From contig NZ_CP119572.1 of the NCBI RefSeq assembly GCF_029278605.1, positions 2,170,001 through 2,234,000 on the forward strand: a stretch of DNA of 64,000 nt, given 5' to 3'. Origin of the DNA: Cupriavidus sp. WKF15 (GTDB lineage: Bacteria > Pseudomonadota > Gammaproteobacteria > Burkholderiales > Burkholderiaceae). The stretch's first letter is position 1; every line of letters begins with the position of its first letter. The notes under the pieces are model-generated. The model was not told where the DNA came from. It made no database searches and worked only from the letters and a program-made list of their open reading frames with translations. Positions 24,925 through 32,638 of the stretch are shown here, in pieces. The position numbers and the translations under genes are program-made.

Positions 24925-25376
24925 ATGTTTCAGCGAATCCTCCTAGCCGTGGCAGCCGGTCGGCAGAGCTTGCAATCGAACAGGCCATTACTGTCGCCAA
25001 GGCCACCGGCGCTGGGATCAGGGTTCTCTTCGTCGTGGACGACAGTGACTTTCCGCTCGAGGTGAGCTATGGGAATTCAACCGGTGTCCTCAGGAAGGTC
25101 ACAACCCAATGACGCGAGATCCTTGCGGAGACGGCCGACCGAATCTGTGCAGCAGGGATTCCGTGCGTCACCCGGCTGCTCGAGTGTACGAACTCGGCCG
25201 ACCTAATTGCCGACACCATCGTCTCGGAAGCCGCAAAGTGGAGGGCCGACCTGATCGTGATGGGAACGCACGGACGCCGGGGGATTCGGCGCCTTGTCAT
25301 GGGAAGCGTTTCGCAAGGCGTAGTCGGTCGGAGTACGCTTCCTGTTCTGCTCGCGCGCAGCGACGCGGAGCGATAG
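24925..25376 (+). pseudogene. Universal stress protein gene with frameshift and stop
   Basis: ATG 24925 begins MFQRILLAV, then loses the usual DGS in a frameshift near 24950; the next frame reads SAELAIEQAITVAKATGAG and IRVLFVVDDSDFPLEV before a TGA at 25110-25112. After the stop the same frame continues as [38 protein letters not shown] and [17 protein letters not shown] to the natural end. Two independent lesions in an otherwise complete Usp gene indicate genuine decay. Confidence 0.85.
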
Positions 25377-25407
25377 TGGTCAGCCGCTTGCATGCAGGAT
25401 TGTTGCC

Positions 25408-25686
25408 ATGAACCAAGTTATTTTTCCCGAATCGGCGCCGACCTATTGCGCGGCAGGTCCTAGCCTTCAGTGCCCGGCACAGATCGACGGAGCCGCCGCC
25501 ACGTTTGAGGTGACTGCGGAGGCGTTGGAGGACCATTTCGGTGCACGGTCCTATCTGTATGAAGACCTGGCGTCCGCCTTCGCAACGCATCGCAACGCGA
25601 TTGAAAAGGTTGCCCGTGGCGTATTCGAGATGACCGGAGCCCGCAACATCGTCCTGCATAGCGGTCATTTCCGGTTTTCCGCGTAG
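25408..25686 (+). CDS. DUF1488-like small protein
   Basis: The 92-residue protein starts at ATG 25408 after CAGGA. Its pattern (IDGAAATFEVTAEALEDHFG near 27-46, then LYEDLASAFATHRNAIEKVA and a C-terminal strand IVLHSGHFRF) resembles the DUF1488 family of short cytoplasmic proteins with a beta-hairpin and a helix. Function unknown. It follows the usp pseudogene by 31 bases. Confidence 0.6.
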   Translation: MNQVIFPESAPTYCAAGPSLQCPAQIDGAAATFEVTAEALEDHFGARSYLYEDLASAFATHRNAIEKVARGVFEMTGARNIVLHSGHFRFSA

Positions 25687-25842
25687 GCACTTACCCCCGG
25701 ATCGACTGCGCACATCAGGCCGTTTGCGCCAGAAAATTCAGGGGCTCACCGTCGTGCTGACCAGTGCATGTCCCTGGCCGCTGCCGGTCGCCACGCAACG
25801 TTGCATTGCCCCAAGCACCCGGCAACCATACGAAGGCTCGCC

Positions 25843-26430
25843 ATGAACCATTCACGATTCGCACTGGCCTGCCTGTCCGCACTGACAATCACTTGTCTGT
25901 CGAATGCCGCATTCGCCTACGGCGTCGGCCCACGGGCAGCGCGGATCCCCATGCATGGACCACAAGCCTCGTCGCCTGGCAGGCATAACGGCGGCTTGGA
26001 TCGCGAGCACCGGATCGCGAGGGATGAACTGATGCCTGTCGGCGTTGTCGCTTGCGCGGCACACCGGCGACTGAGCGCGAGGCATCGGCCCACTGCAAAC
26101 GGCGTCGACTACTTAAGCGGCCGCGCAGACCCGGATCAGTCCATCGATATGCACGACGTGGCGGGACTCTACAATCTCTGCCTGGCGTTTGCCGGCAAAC
26201 AGCGGGCATGGATTGCCGGGGTGAGGACTAATATCTACCGACCCAATGGCTCTCTGGTTATCAAGGCGTATGCGGACGGCCCATTCATACTAATCCGCTT
26301 GGCACCGGGACGCTATCGCCTGATCGCTGAGTACGATGGCAGTGTGGTTGACACAACCTTGAGAGTTCCCAGGCGCGGAGCCGCCGCTCGCGTGCTGTGG
26401 TGGCCCGACTTGGCGAAGTTAGTGGTCTGA
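25843..26430 (+). CDS. Secreted protein, paralogue of the one at 271-735
   Basis: From ATG 25843 (GAAGG ribosome site) the protein has 195 residues with a signal peptide (FALACLSALTITCLSNAAFA). A low-complexity basic middle leads to a C-terminal beta-sandwich-like part: GVRTNIYRPNGSLVIKAYAD, GPFILIRLAPGRYRLIAEYDG, DTTLRVPRRG. The GPxLxxxLxPGxYRxxxxYxG core is shared with the protein at 271-735 (GPHLYMNLPRGNYRAVVRYGG). Both are probably periplasmic; role unknown. Confidence 0.7.
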   Translation: MNHSRFALACLSALTITCLSNAAFAYGVGPRAARIPMHGPQASSPGRHNGGLDREHRIARDELMPVGVVACAAHRRLSARHRPTANGVDYLSGRADPDQSIDMHDVAGLYNLCLAFAGKQRAWIAGVRTNIYRPNGSLVIKAYADGPFILIRLAPGRYRLIAEYDGSVVDTTLRVPRRGAAARVLWWPDLAKLVV

Positions 26431-26711
26431 ACGTCTGGCGACCTCAATTGCGAAGGGATTTTCTGAGCGGAGCACTGTCCTTACGCTTTGATGTAGAGAA
26501 TCTTACTTCGGGTTTCGGATTTCTATACTTTCGCCTGATTGCAGGTATCTACAGCGAGATTGATATGCTGCAGTCAGCCGCTTCGCCTAGCGACCTCGAC
26601 ATTGATCTTCTTCGCGAAGCGACTTCGAGATTTGAAGAAACCTTATTGCGAGCGCGTAGTTCTTTGCTGATAAATGCAAGGAAACATCTCCTGAGCCCCG
26701 AACCAATATGA
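26397..26711 (+). CDS. Hypothetical protein, start uncertain
   Basis: The frame from GTG 26397 gives 104 residues and overlaps the preceding gene by 34 bases. It contains LRRDFLSGALSLRFDVENLT and LLREATSRFEETLLRARSSL, a mostly helical protein without motifs I know. Base composition is lower in GC than the neighbours, suggesting separate origin or decay. No good ribosome site was found. It may be the remnant of a longer gene. Confidence 0.35.
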   Translation: MVARLGEVSGLNVWRPQLRRDFLSGALSLRFDVENLTSGFGFLYFRLIAGIYSEIDMLQSAASPSDLDIDLLREATSRFEETLLRARSSLLINARKHLLSPEPI

Positions 26712-26760
26712 GGTTCGACCCTGCAATTCAGCGCCCACGCGTGCGCAGGCCATCCTCGCC

Positions 26761-27180
26761 TTGCTCCGCCGCTTGGATATCGAGCTCGTCTGTTTTCGTG
26801 TCGAGCCTAGTTCGCTCGGCGAGAGCTCCTTTGCGCTACGTCAAGTGTTGTTTGGTGTTGTTTGCACTCAAGTCAGGCCTGACAAATGCCGCTTACTGAT
26901 TTGGATCAACCTCACAGCTTGCACGGAAACTAGCCTTAATCTGCTGCCGGCGTGCCCGGCTGGCGGCGGCATCTGGTCACCAATTGAACTACAGGCTGCT
27001 GGAATCGCCTTGCGCCTGGTTGCCGCGCACGCCAGCGTGGGGGACATGCTCCGGGCGGAAGGACTCGGGGAGCAAGTCGGATACTTCGGACGCCGCATCT
27101 CGGTCTCGGACGCAATCGACGAATTCAGAGCATCCGTCACGGAGGGCCCCGCGACTCGATGCACAACAGAATCGGCCTAA
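26761..27180 (+). CDS. Hypothetical protein, start uncertain
   Basis: The open frame runs from at least 26713 to 27180 without an ATG near its beginning; TTG 26761 gives 139 residues. Readable segments are AQAILALLRRLDIELVCFRV, RPDKCRLLIWINLTA and IALRLVAAHASVGDMLRAEG. Local composition is lower in GC. The gene could be a fragment fused in phase to random sequence. No family recognised. Confidence 0.35.
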   Translation: MLRRLDIELVCFRVEPSSLGESSFALRQVLFGVVCTQVRPDKCRLLIWINLTACTETSLNLLPACPAGGGIWSPIELQAAGIALRLVAAHASVGDMLRAEGLGEQVGYFGRRISVSDAIDEFRASVTEGPATRCTTESA

Positions 27181-27280
27181 GTGCAGATCAGGCATAAGGC
27201 AACCCCAATCCTCCCCCAGGACTGCGGCGAGGTCTGCTGACCCCGCCTCGCCGAAGGGATCCTGACAGAAGGAACTCGTC

Positions 27281-28705
27281 ATGAACAAACCGGAAAAAGC
27301 CAAACACCTGGTCAATGCGTCTCAGGAGGCCAAGAGCTACCTAACTGCTGACGAGCGCGCAGCCAAAGGAAGGGCGATGCGCGACGCCGTAGCCCGCAGC
27401 TCGCATGCCGGCTGGCAGGCTCGGGAAGGTCGCCGCGACCCGGTTGAACTGCTAAACGAATCCAATGCCGGACGGATTCTGGACCTAGTCCCGATCCGAT
27501 ACGGCCGGATGGCGGCATCGCCTTTTGCCTTCTACCGCGGATCTGCGTCGCTCATGGCGGCCGACCTGGCCACCACGCCTTCCAGTGGAATACGAGTACA
27601 GGCGTGCGGTGATGCACATCTGATGAACTTTGGCGGATTTGCTACTCCCGAGCGCAACATCATTTTCGACATCAACGATCTCGACGAAACCTTGCCGGCG
27701 CCGTTCGAGTGGGATCTTAAGCGGCTTGCGGCCAGTGTGGCCATTGCCGCGGAGCATCTCGCGCTGCCAAAGAGCGAAGCCGCCCGCGTGGTCACCGATC
27801 TCGTGCGCGAGTATCGTGAACGCATGTTCAACTATGGATGGATGCGCGCTCTCGACGTCTGGTATGACCGGATCGACCTGCAAAAGTATGAGGATCGCAG
27901 TGGAGACCCAGAGATTGTCGCTGTCGCCCGAAAGCGCCTTGCGCAGCGTATCGAGGCGGAAAGGCAAAAGACAGTCGCGGACCATCTCTACCCCAAGCTG
28001 GTATCGGAAGAAGGCGAAAGACCGAGAATCAAAGATGAGCCTCCCTTGATCTTCCACCCAACCGATGAACTTGCACCTGGCCTTGCATCGGACTATTCGG
28101 AGGCCATAGCAATCTATCGGGAAAGCCTGGCGGAGCATGTCCGTGTTCTGTTCAACCGGTTCCACTTCTTCGACATGGCCATCAAGGTCGTTGGCGTCGG
28201 CAGCGTCGGAACAATGTGTGGCGTGGGGCTGTTTCTCGCCGCCGATAACGATCCCCTCTTCTTGCAGGTGAAGGAGGCCCGTGCTTCCGTTCTGGAGCCC
28301 TATGCGGGTAAGAGCCTGCATGCCAACCACGGCCAGCGCGTTATCGCCGGCCAGCGCCTCATGCAGGCTGCCAGCGATGTATTCCTGGGCTGGACGCGCG
28401 GCGGGAACGGACGCGACTTCTATGTACGCCAACTTCGCGACATGAAGCTTTCTGCGGTGATTGAAGACTGGGATACAGGCATGCTCAGGCAGTACGCTCG
28501 CATGTGTGCACACGCCCTTGCACGCGCGCACGCACGTTCGGGCGACGCCGCCATGATCGCAGGCTACATGGGCTCCGGCCAGACCTTTGATGATGCGATT
28601 TGCGAATTCGCGACGGAATACTGCTCACAGAACCGCAGCGACTTCCGCGCCTTCGTGGCAGCGATTCGCGAAGGACGCATCGACGCAAGGTCTGAGGAAC
28701 CATGA
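27281..28705 (+). CDS. DUF2252 family protein
   Basis: The 474-residue protein starts after AAGGAA and matches the DUF2252 layout: RMAASPFAFYRGSASLMAAD, VQACGDAHLMNFGGFATPER, FDINDLDETLPAPFEWDLKR and KVVGVGSVGTMCGVGLFLAA, ending with YARMCAHALARAHARSGD. The fold is related to aminoglycoside-phosphotransferase/HipA-like kinases, with the GDxHxxNFG and DINDxDE blocks resembling the catalytic loop and metal-binding Asp. Function is not established. It stands alone with a hairpin after its stop. Confidence 0.88.
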   Translation: MNKPEKAKHLVNASQEAKSYLTADERAAKGRAMRDAVARSSHAGWQAREGRRDPVELLNESNAGRILDLVPIRYGRMAASPFAFYRGSASLMAADLATTPSSGIRVQACGDAHLMNFGGFATPERNIIFDINDLDETLPAPFEWDLKRLAASVAIAAEHLALPKSEAARVVTDLVREYRERMFNYGWMRALDVWYDRIDLQKYEDRSGDPEIVAVARKRLAQRIEAERQKTVADHLYPKLVSEEGERPRIKDEPPLIFHPTDELAPGLASDYSEAIAIYRESLAEHVRVLFNRFHFFDMAIKVVGVGSVGTMCGVGLFLAADNDPLFLQVKEARASVLEPYAGKSLHANHGQRVIAGQRLMQAASDVFLGWTRGGNGRDFYVRQLRDMKLSAVIEDWDTGMLRQYARMCAHALARAHARSGDAAMIAGYMGSGQTFDDAICEFATEYCSQNRSDFRAFVAAIREGRIDARSEEP

Positions 28706-28707
28706 GG

Positions 28708-28740
28708 GCGTGCCGGTACGGCTTGGCCATACCGGCACGC
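28708..28740 (+). terminator. Hairpin after the DUF2252 gene
   Basis: GCGTGCCGGTA and its complement TACCGGCACGC form an 11-bp stem with an 11-base loop, three bases after the stop codon. No clear U-run follows, so termination efficiency is uncertain. It could also serve the minus-strand usp gene read towards it. Confidence 0.55.
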
Positions 28741-28796
28741 ACCTCTAGTGACAATGGCAGGACTATATGGCCCGTGATATTGCACTATCCGCTGCT

Positions 28797-29267
28797 TCAC
28801 TCTGGAGCTGGCTCGCTGCATCTCCGCGATCTTGCCAGAAGCAGTGGCTGACTGCTTAGCGCCATGACTTCGCGGACAACGCTACTTATGCGCGGACGGG
28901 TTATCCCGCGGTGCCCGTTATCCCCCATCACGATCAGATCCGCTAACCAGTCGTCGGCCTCCGCGACAATCGTTGCAGCGATGTCTTGCTGGGTTGCATG
29001 CTTGCCTAGCAGGCGCGTGACGTATCGAACTCCCGCCCGATTGAGCCTCGTGGCGGCTGCTGCAACTACGCCCTCTCCCGCAGTCGCCAGATCCTGTGCC
29101 AGTCGGACAGGGTCCGTACCCATCATGTCAAGGAACGGAGCACTTTCATCGACCACAGACATGACCTCCACTTCCGCCCCGGTAGCTTGCGCAATCACGA
29201 TAGCGTGATCCAGTGCAACGTCGCTCGCTTCGCCGCCATCAAGAGCAACCAAAATTCGATGGTACAT
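28797..29267 (-). CDS. Universal stress protein (UspA family), altered ATP motif
   Basis: From ATG 29267 the protein has 156 residues: MYHRILVALDGGEASDVALD, VEVMSVVDESAPFLDM, LADLIVMGDNGHRGITRPRI and QPLLLARSRR. The usual G-T-H-G-R-R-G loop is GDNGHRG and the following G-S is replaced by ISSV, so ATP binding may be weakened. An AGGG ribosome site lies nine bases upstream. It neighbours a secreted repeat protein on the same strand. Confidence 0.85.
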   Translation of the reverse strand: MYHRILVALDGGEASDVALDHAIVIAQATGAEVEVMSVVDESAPFLDMMGTDPVRLAQDLATAGEGVVAAAATRLNRAGVRYVTRLLGKHATQQDIAATIVAEADDWLADLIVMGDNGHRGITRPRISSVVREVMALSSQPLLLARSRRCSEPAPE

Positions 29268-29344
29268 GTTATTGGCCCTGTTGCGATCAACACAAGGGGA
29301 CGAACCGGCGTGCACTGGACGTAACGGATGGCCCGGCTCAAAGC

Positions 29345-29692
29345 TTACTGGGCCTTCTCATCCGGCTTCTTGACACCCTCTGTATACGGGTCGAACTTGC
29401 CGGATTTTGCCCCTTCACTATATGGGTCGAACTTGCCAGATCTCGCCGCACTCGTACCGGTGTCCGGCTTATTCCCGCCTTCGGCCAGGCCGGCCTTGGT
29501 TGACTGCTTCGCTCCGTCGGTATAAGGATCGGGCTTGCCGGCCTTTGCCTGGTTCTGCGTCTTCGACTTTGCAGCGTGGCTTCCTCCGTACAGATCGCCG
29601 CCGTCCGTGTAGTTCTTCTGTGCGTGAACAACTTGCGTGCCAAGCGCAGCCAAGGAAGCCGCAGTCAGGATTGGGACAATCTTTCTGACCAT
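29345..29692 (-). CDS. Small secreted protein with PYTDG/PYSEG repeats
   Basis: The 115-residue protein has a signal peptide (MVRKIVPILTAASLAALG...VHAQ) and a polar, low-complexity mature part. A short motif recurs: KPDPYTDGAK, KFDPYSEGAKSG and KFDPYTEGVK, with a related YTDGGDLYGG near the start. Such K-x-DPY-(T/S)-(D/E)-G repeats are seen in short beta-proteobacterial exported proteins of unknown function. Aspartate and glutamate might bind metal. A poor FNR-like site lies 114 bases upstream. Confidence 0.7.
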   Translation of the reverse strand: MVRKIVPILTAASLAALGTQVVHAQKNYTDGGDLYGGSHAAKSKTQNQAKAGKPDPYTDGAKQSTKAGLAEGGNKPDTGTSAARSGKFDPYSEGAKSGKFDPYTEGVKKPDEKAQ

Positions 29693-29805
29693 GATCTTTC
29701 TCTCCGTGATCGATGAGGTGGCGCCTGATCTTACAATGTCGACTGTGACCCGACCATTGCCGCAGCACGCCTAGTTGCAGACTAGTGTCTGGTTCGCTCC
29801 AGAGC

Positions 29806-29819
29806 TTGGGCTGGATCAA
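29806..29819 (-). promoter_or_regulatory. FNR-like site upstream of the secreted repeat protein
   Basis: Minus-strand TTGATCCAGCCCAA matches 8 of 10 FNR bases with one perfect half. It is 114 bases from the start codon. Confidence 0.35.
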
Positions 29820-29916
29820 AGTCGGCCCATCTAGCCGCGCACTGTGGCGCAATGGATATATCGTAACTGTCCGACCAAGCCCCAGTGCCCCAACACTAAG
29901 ATGGTCGAACTAGCCT

Positions 29917-30687
29917 CTAGTGCGCGTGAATCGACGAAGCCAGACGCATGAGGTTATATGGCTCCACATGGATCAGCCCACCGCGGGGACTATCGATGTC
30001 GGCAATCAGGGCGAATGAAACGCCTACCACCATTGGCAATACCAGCAGCAGATTGCCCGTCGACTCGGCCTTGCGCAGGCCGTATCCAACCAGTGCGTTA
30101 CTGCATGCGGCCACCAGAAGCATTAGCGTCCAGGCTGAGTCCGGAATCCGGTTCCACCAGGATGACTGGGTATAGCCTTCCGCATTCAGCACGTCGTTCA
30201 TGCCAGCAACAACCAGTCCGATGATGACATTCGGTTTATCTGCCGCATTGCGTTCCACGACCGACCATAGACGGGCGTGCAGAGCTGCGGTGGCAGTGTC
30301 AATCTGCTGAAGCTTGCGGGCGTCATGGACCGTAAAGAACGCCAGACGGCGCTGCACATATTCGCGAAGCAGGCTGCGCACCTGCTCCCCATCCGCTGCC
30401 GGCAACAATCCCGCGCGTACATACTCAGTCCCGATGGCGTTGGCCTCGGCCTCTTCATAAAGTTTTCGCTGATCATAACGGCTGACCGCCATGGCAAAAC
30501 AAAAGCCAATCAGTAGCCCGAGCAGCGTGAGTACCGCAGCCTGAATGATGCCCACATCCTGCCGCACGTTCTCGGCCGGTCCGCGCAAGCCGCGGATGGC
30601 CATCGCTCCGATCTTCTCTGCTAACCAGAGCAGACTGAACGTCACCAGGAAGACCAGCAGGGGATAGTCTCTGATGGTGGTAGCCAT
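29917..30687 (-). CDS. DUF4239 (bestrophin-like) membrane protein
   Basis: From ATG 30687 (GGGAGAAGG ribosome site) the protein has 256 residues. Two N-terminal membrane helices (YPLLVFLVTFSLLWLAEKIG and VGIIQAAVLTLLGLLIGFCF) are followed by a soluble helical part with RYDQRKLYEEAEANAIGTEY, and two more helices near the end (AWTLMLLVAACSNALVGYGL, LLLVLPMVVGVSFALIADID). DSPRGGLIHV close to the C-terminus is typical of DUF4239. This family is related to bestrophin-like channels, but the function is unknown. Confidence 0.8.
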   Translation of the reverse strand: MATTIRDYPLLVFLVTFSLLWLAEKIGAMAIRGLRGPAENVRQDVGIIQAAVLTLLGLLIGFCFAMAVSRYDQRKLYEEAEANAIGTEYVRAGLLPAADGEQVRSLLREYVQRRLAFFTVHDARKLQQIDTATAALHARLWSVVERNAADKPNVIIGLVVAGMNDVLNAEGYTQSSWWNRIPDSAWTLMLLVAACSNALVGYGLRKAESTGNLLLVLPMVVGVSFALIADIDSPRGGLIHVEPYNLMRLASSIHAH

Positions 30688-31023
30688 GACCTTCTCCCTA
30701 TGAGTATCGGGTGCGGATACGATGTTTTCCCGACGCCTGCGCGTTGCCCGAAGATCACGATTGACGTTACGGCTCCCAGCCATATTTCCGCATTGCAATC
30801 TCCCTCAAGCGCAGAAAGCGGTTGAAGTCCCGCATTCGGCCCCTGACATTGGCCGTGGTGGCGCGGCGCAGAAAAAAATCGGGCAGACTTGTCCTGGCCG
30901 GTGGCTGGCGCAGGCGGGTGGCCCTGGTATCTGCGCCGTTATACATACACACCGACCACATGCGCGATACGACTCCCCTCGAGTTACTTCGAGCCGCTCC
31001 GCAGTCCTTGGCGTGTTTCCTGG
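30688..31023. other. Intergenic region without a supported gene
   Basis: About 336 bases between two minus-strand genes. A minus-strand frame ending FNRFLRLREIAMRKYGWEP was considered, but it has no clear start or ribosome site. Part of the region serves as promoter for the DUF4239 gene. Confidence 0.4.
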
Positions 31024-31530
31024 CTACCGTGCCGGCGGCATCATCATGTACTGATGCTGCATCATGTTATTCATCATCATCTGCTGCATGCCCATGTACT
31101 GGTCCATCATGTACTGTCGCTGCTTCATTTGCTCAGGCGTGAGTTTTGAATAGTAGCCGCCCATCTGGCCCCAGCCCATCATAGGCCCACCCGTCATGCC
31201 GCGTCCCATCATGTGCCCGCCGCCCATCATTCCTGCGCCCCACATCTCATGCATCATGGCCATCGTCGCCTGCATGGTTGTCCAGTGGTCTTGCAGTAGC
31301 TTTTGACGCTCCTGCGGGTCCTGAGTCTGACGAATTTTGTCCATCTGCTCCTGCATCTTCCGCATGTTCTCCTGGACCTGCGCCATCTGTTTGTCGAACT
31401 CAGCGACATTGGATTGCTGTTGCTGTGACTGAGCGCCCTTCGTGGCGGACTTACTTTGCTGGGCAAGAACTGGCGTAATCGAAAGCACGCCGGCGGAGAA
31501 CATTGCCACGAAAAATTGTTTCTTGTTCAT
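31024..31530 (-). CDS. Methionine-rich periplasmic protein, probable copper binder
   Basis: ATG 31530 follows GGAGG and gives 168 residues. After a signal peptide (FFVAMFSAGVLSITPVLAQQ) comes a Gln-rich coiled-coil part (QMAQVQENMRKMQEQMDKIR) and then a Met/Gly/His-rich half: MMHEMWGAGMMGGGHMMGRG, MTGGPMMGWGQMGG and QYMGMQQMMMNNMMQHQYMM. Clustered Met and Met-His pairs are typical Cu(I)/Ag(I) ligands of periplasmic copper proteins. No family name is certain. It lies 4 kb from a copper-type ATPase cassette, which supports a metal role by context. Confidence 0.75.
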   Translation of the reverse strand: MNKKQFFVAMFSAGVLSITPVLAQQSKSATKGAQSQQQQSNVAEFDKQMAQVQENMRKMQEQMDKIRQTQDPQERQKLLQDHWTTMQATMAMMHEMWGAGMMGGGHMMGRGMTGGPMMGWGQMGGYYSKLTPEQMKQRQYMMDQYMGMQQMMMNNMMQHQYMMMPPAR

Positions 31531-31695
31531 TTCACTTCCTCCGTTCGACCAACAAAGAACCCAAGGCCAACATTGCCAAACTGAGCATCCCCGCCCATAG
31601 ATGTGATTCGAAATCGAAGCTCTCTCTGGAACTCGCGCCACACGTCCCAGACGGGCATCCCTTTCATAAGACTATTGCCCATCGAAGAAGCAAGC

Positions 31696-31709
31696 TTGAT
31701 ATAAGACAA
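31696..31709 (-). promoter_or_regulatory. FNR-like site
   Basis: TTGATATAAGACAA (plus strand) matches 8-9 of 10 FNR bases. It is 166 bases upstream of the Met-rich gene start, rather far, so the target gene is uncertain. Confidence 0.3.
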
Positions 31710-31762
31710 GGTTGTGTTGGCAGGAAGGTCCTAGTCGGAGCTCTCCGAGTTGTGGACCACAC

Positions 31763-32100
31763 TCATTGCTTGATAGGAGGCAAGCCTTGGAAGTATTCTT
31801 CAATATTCGCCACGACGGATGGTGTGGCGGTCTCCCGCAGGGATTCCAGAAACTCTTCGAATGCCTGTTCGATGGTAGCCAGTTCGCCAAGCAAGGGCCA
31901 AGCGCCAAATTCCGGAAACAGGTTGCCAAGAACCCCGCCAAAGAGACCCGTCAAGGCAAATGTGCGCAGGCCGGCTACGCGCCCTCGGGCAATTCGCGCT
32001 CATGCCATCCACGCTCCAAGCCAATCAGGAGACCGACCGTCAGTGCTGCCACCAAGACCGTGGCCTCGTGAGGTATTCCGAGTGGCGTCAAGTCTGTTCT
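31763..32100 (-). pseudogene. MgtC/DUF4010-type membrane protein remnant joined to an unknown tail
   Basis: The minus strand near 32100-31985 reads PHEATVLVAALTVGLLIGLE, RGWHERELPEGA and a stop; in the next frame VAGLRTFALTGLFGGVLGNL continues. Together this is the conserved N-terminus of MgtC/SapB-DUF4010 proteins, split by a frameshift. After NL the frame passes into FPEFGAWPLLGELATIEQAF...EEYFQGLPPIKQ, which is not MgtC-like and may be the tail of a different gene joined by deletion. Not functional as MgtC. Confidence 0.55.
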
Positions 32101-32131
32101 CCGCCAAGAACTCCGCGCGGACTATCGCGAC

Positions 32132-32638
32132 TTACAGAATCACTGGCGTGTTGAGCAATTCGTCCGTGCCGCCAACACCGGCGGGAAAGTATCTCGCCAG
32201 GAGGTTGCCAATGGCCTCTATGCCTCGAAGCACTCCCAGCTGGAATTCTTTCCGGCGAAAGGCGTCCTCCATCTCTCGGCAAATGGCGTCCCACTCTCCT
32301 CGCTGCACCTTCGCATGGATGCCACGATCGGCAACAATCTCAACGCTGCGGTCTGCCAGCAAGAGGTAAATCAGAACGCCATTGTTGTGTTCAGTATCCC
32401 AGACTCGCAGTTGCGAGAACACTTCAATGGCACGGTCACGGGCAGAAAGTCCCTTGAGCAGGCCCGACCAGCTCAGCGCTCCCTCTACGGCGAATCGCAG
32501 CTGTCCGATGTGGGTGGACTCGCTTGTCGCGATGGCCTGCTCGATTGCGAGTAAGGTTTCGCGCGGGAAGGTCCGCCTGACTCGCCAGTGCGTCATCAGG
32601 AGATGTCGCGCCATGCGCTGGAGATTCGCCATTACCAT
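32132..32638 (-). CDS. TPM-domain protein (second of a pair)
   Basis: From ATG 32638 the protein has 168 residues. It carries a TPM (TLP18.3/Psb32/MOLO-1) domain: FPRETLLAIEQAIATSESTH, GQLRFAVEGAL, ARDRAIEVFSQLRVWDTEHN, NGVLIYLLLADRSVEIVADR and GIHAKVQRGEWDAICREMED. No signal peptide, so it may be cytoplasmic or peripheral. It overlaps the preceding TPM gene by 7 bases, which shows translational coupling in a lemA-TPM-TPM operon. These triads occur widely in beta-proteobacteria; their role in the envelope is not settled. Confidence 0.88.
   Translation of the reverse strand: MVMANLQRMARHLLMTHWRVRRTFPRETLLAIEQAIATSESTHIGQLRFAVEGALSWSGLLKGLSARDRAIEVFSQLRVWDTEHNNGVLIYLLLADRSVEIVADRGIHAKVQRGEWDAICREMEDAFRRKEFQLGVLRGIEAIGNLLARYFPAGVGGTDELLNTPVIL

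Noticed and set aside
26872..26883. Palindrome GTCAGGCCTGAC as another operator
   Set aside because: It has no 6-base centre as in the other two repeats and lies inside a possible coding frame.
30767..30961. 64-codon minus-strand frame ending RDFNRFLRLREIAMRKYGWEP
   Set aside because: The end looks protein-like, but there is no ribosome site or recognised family, and the upstream part is low-quality. Not enough support.
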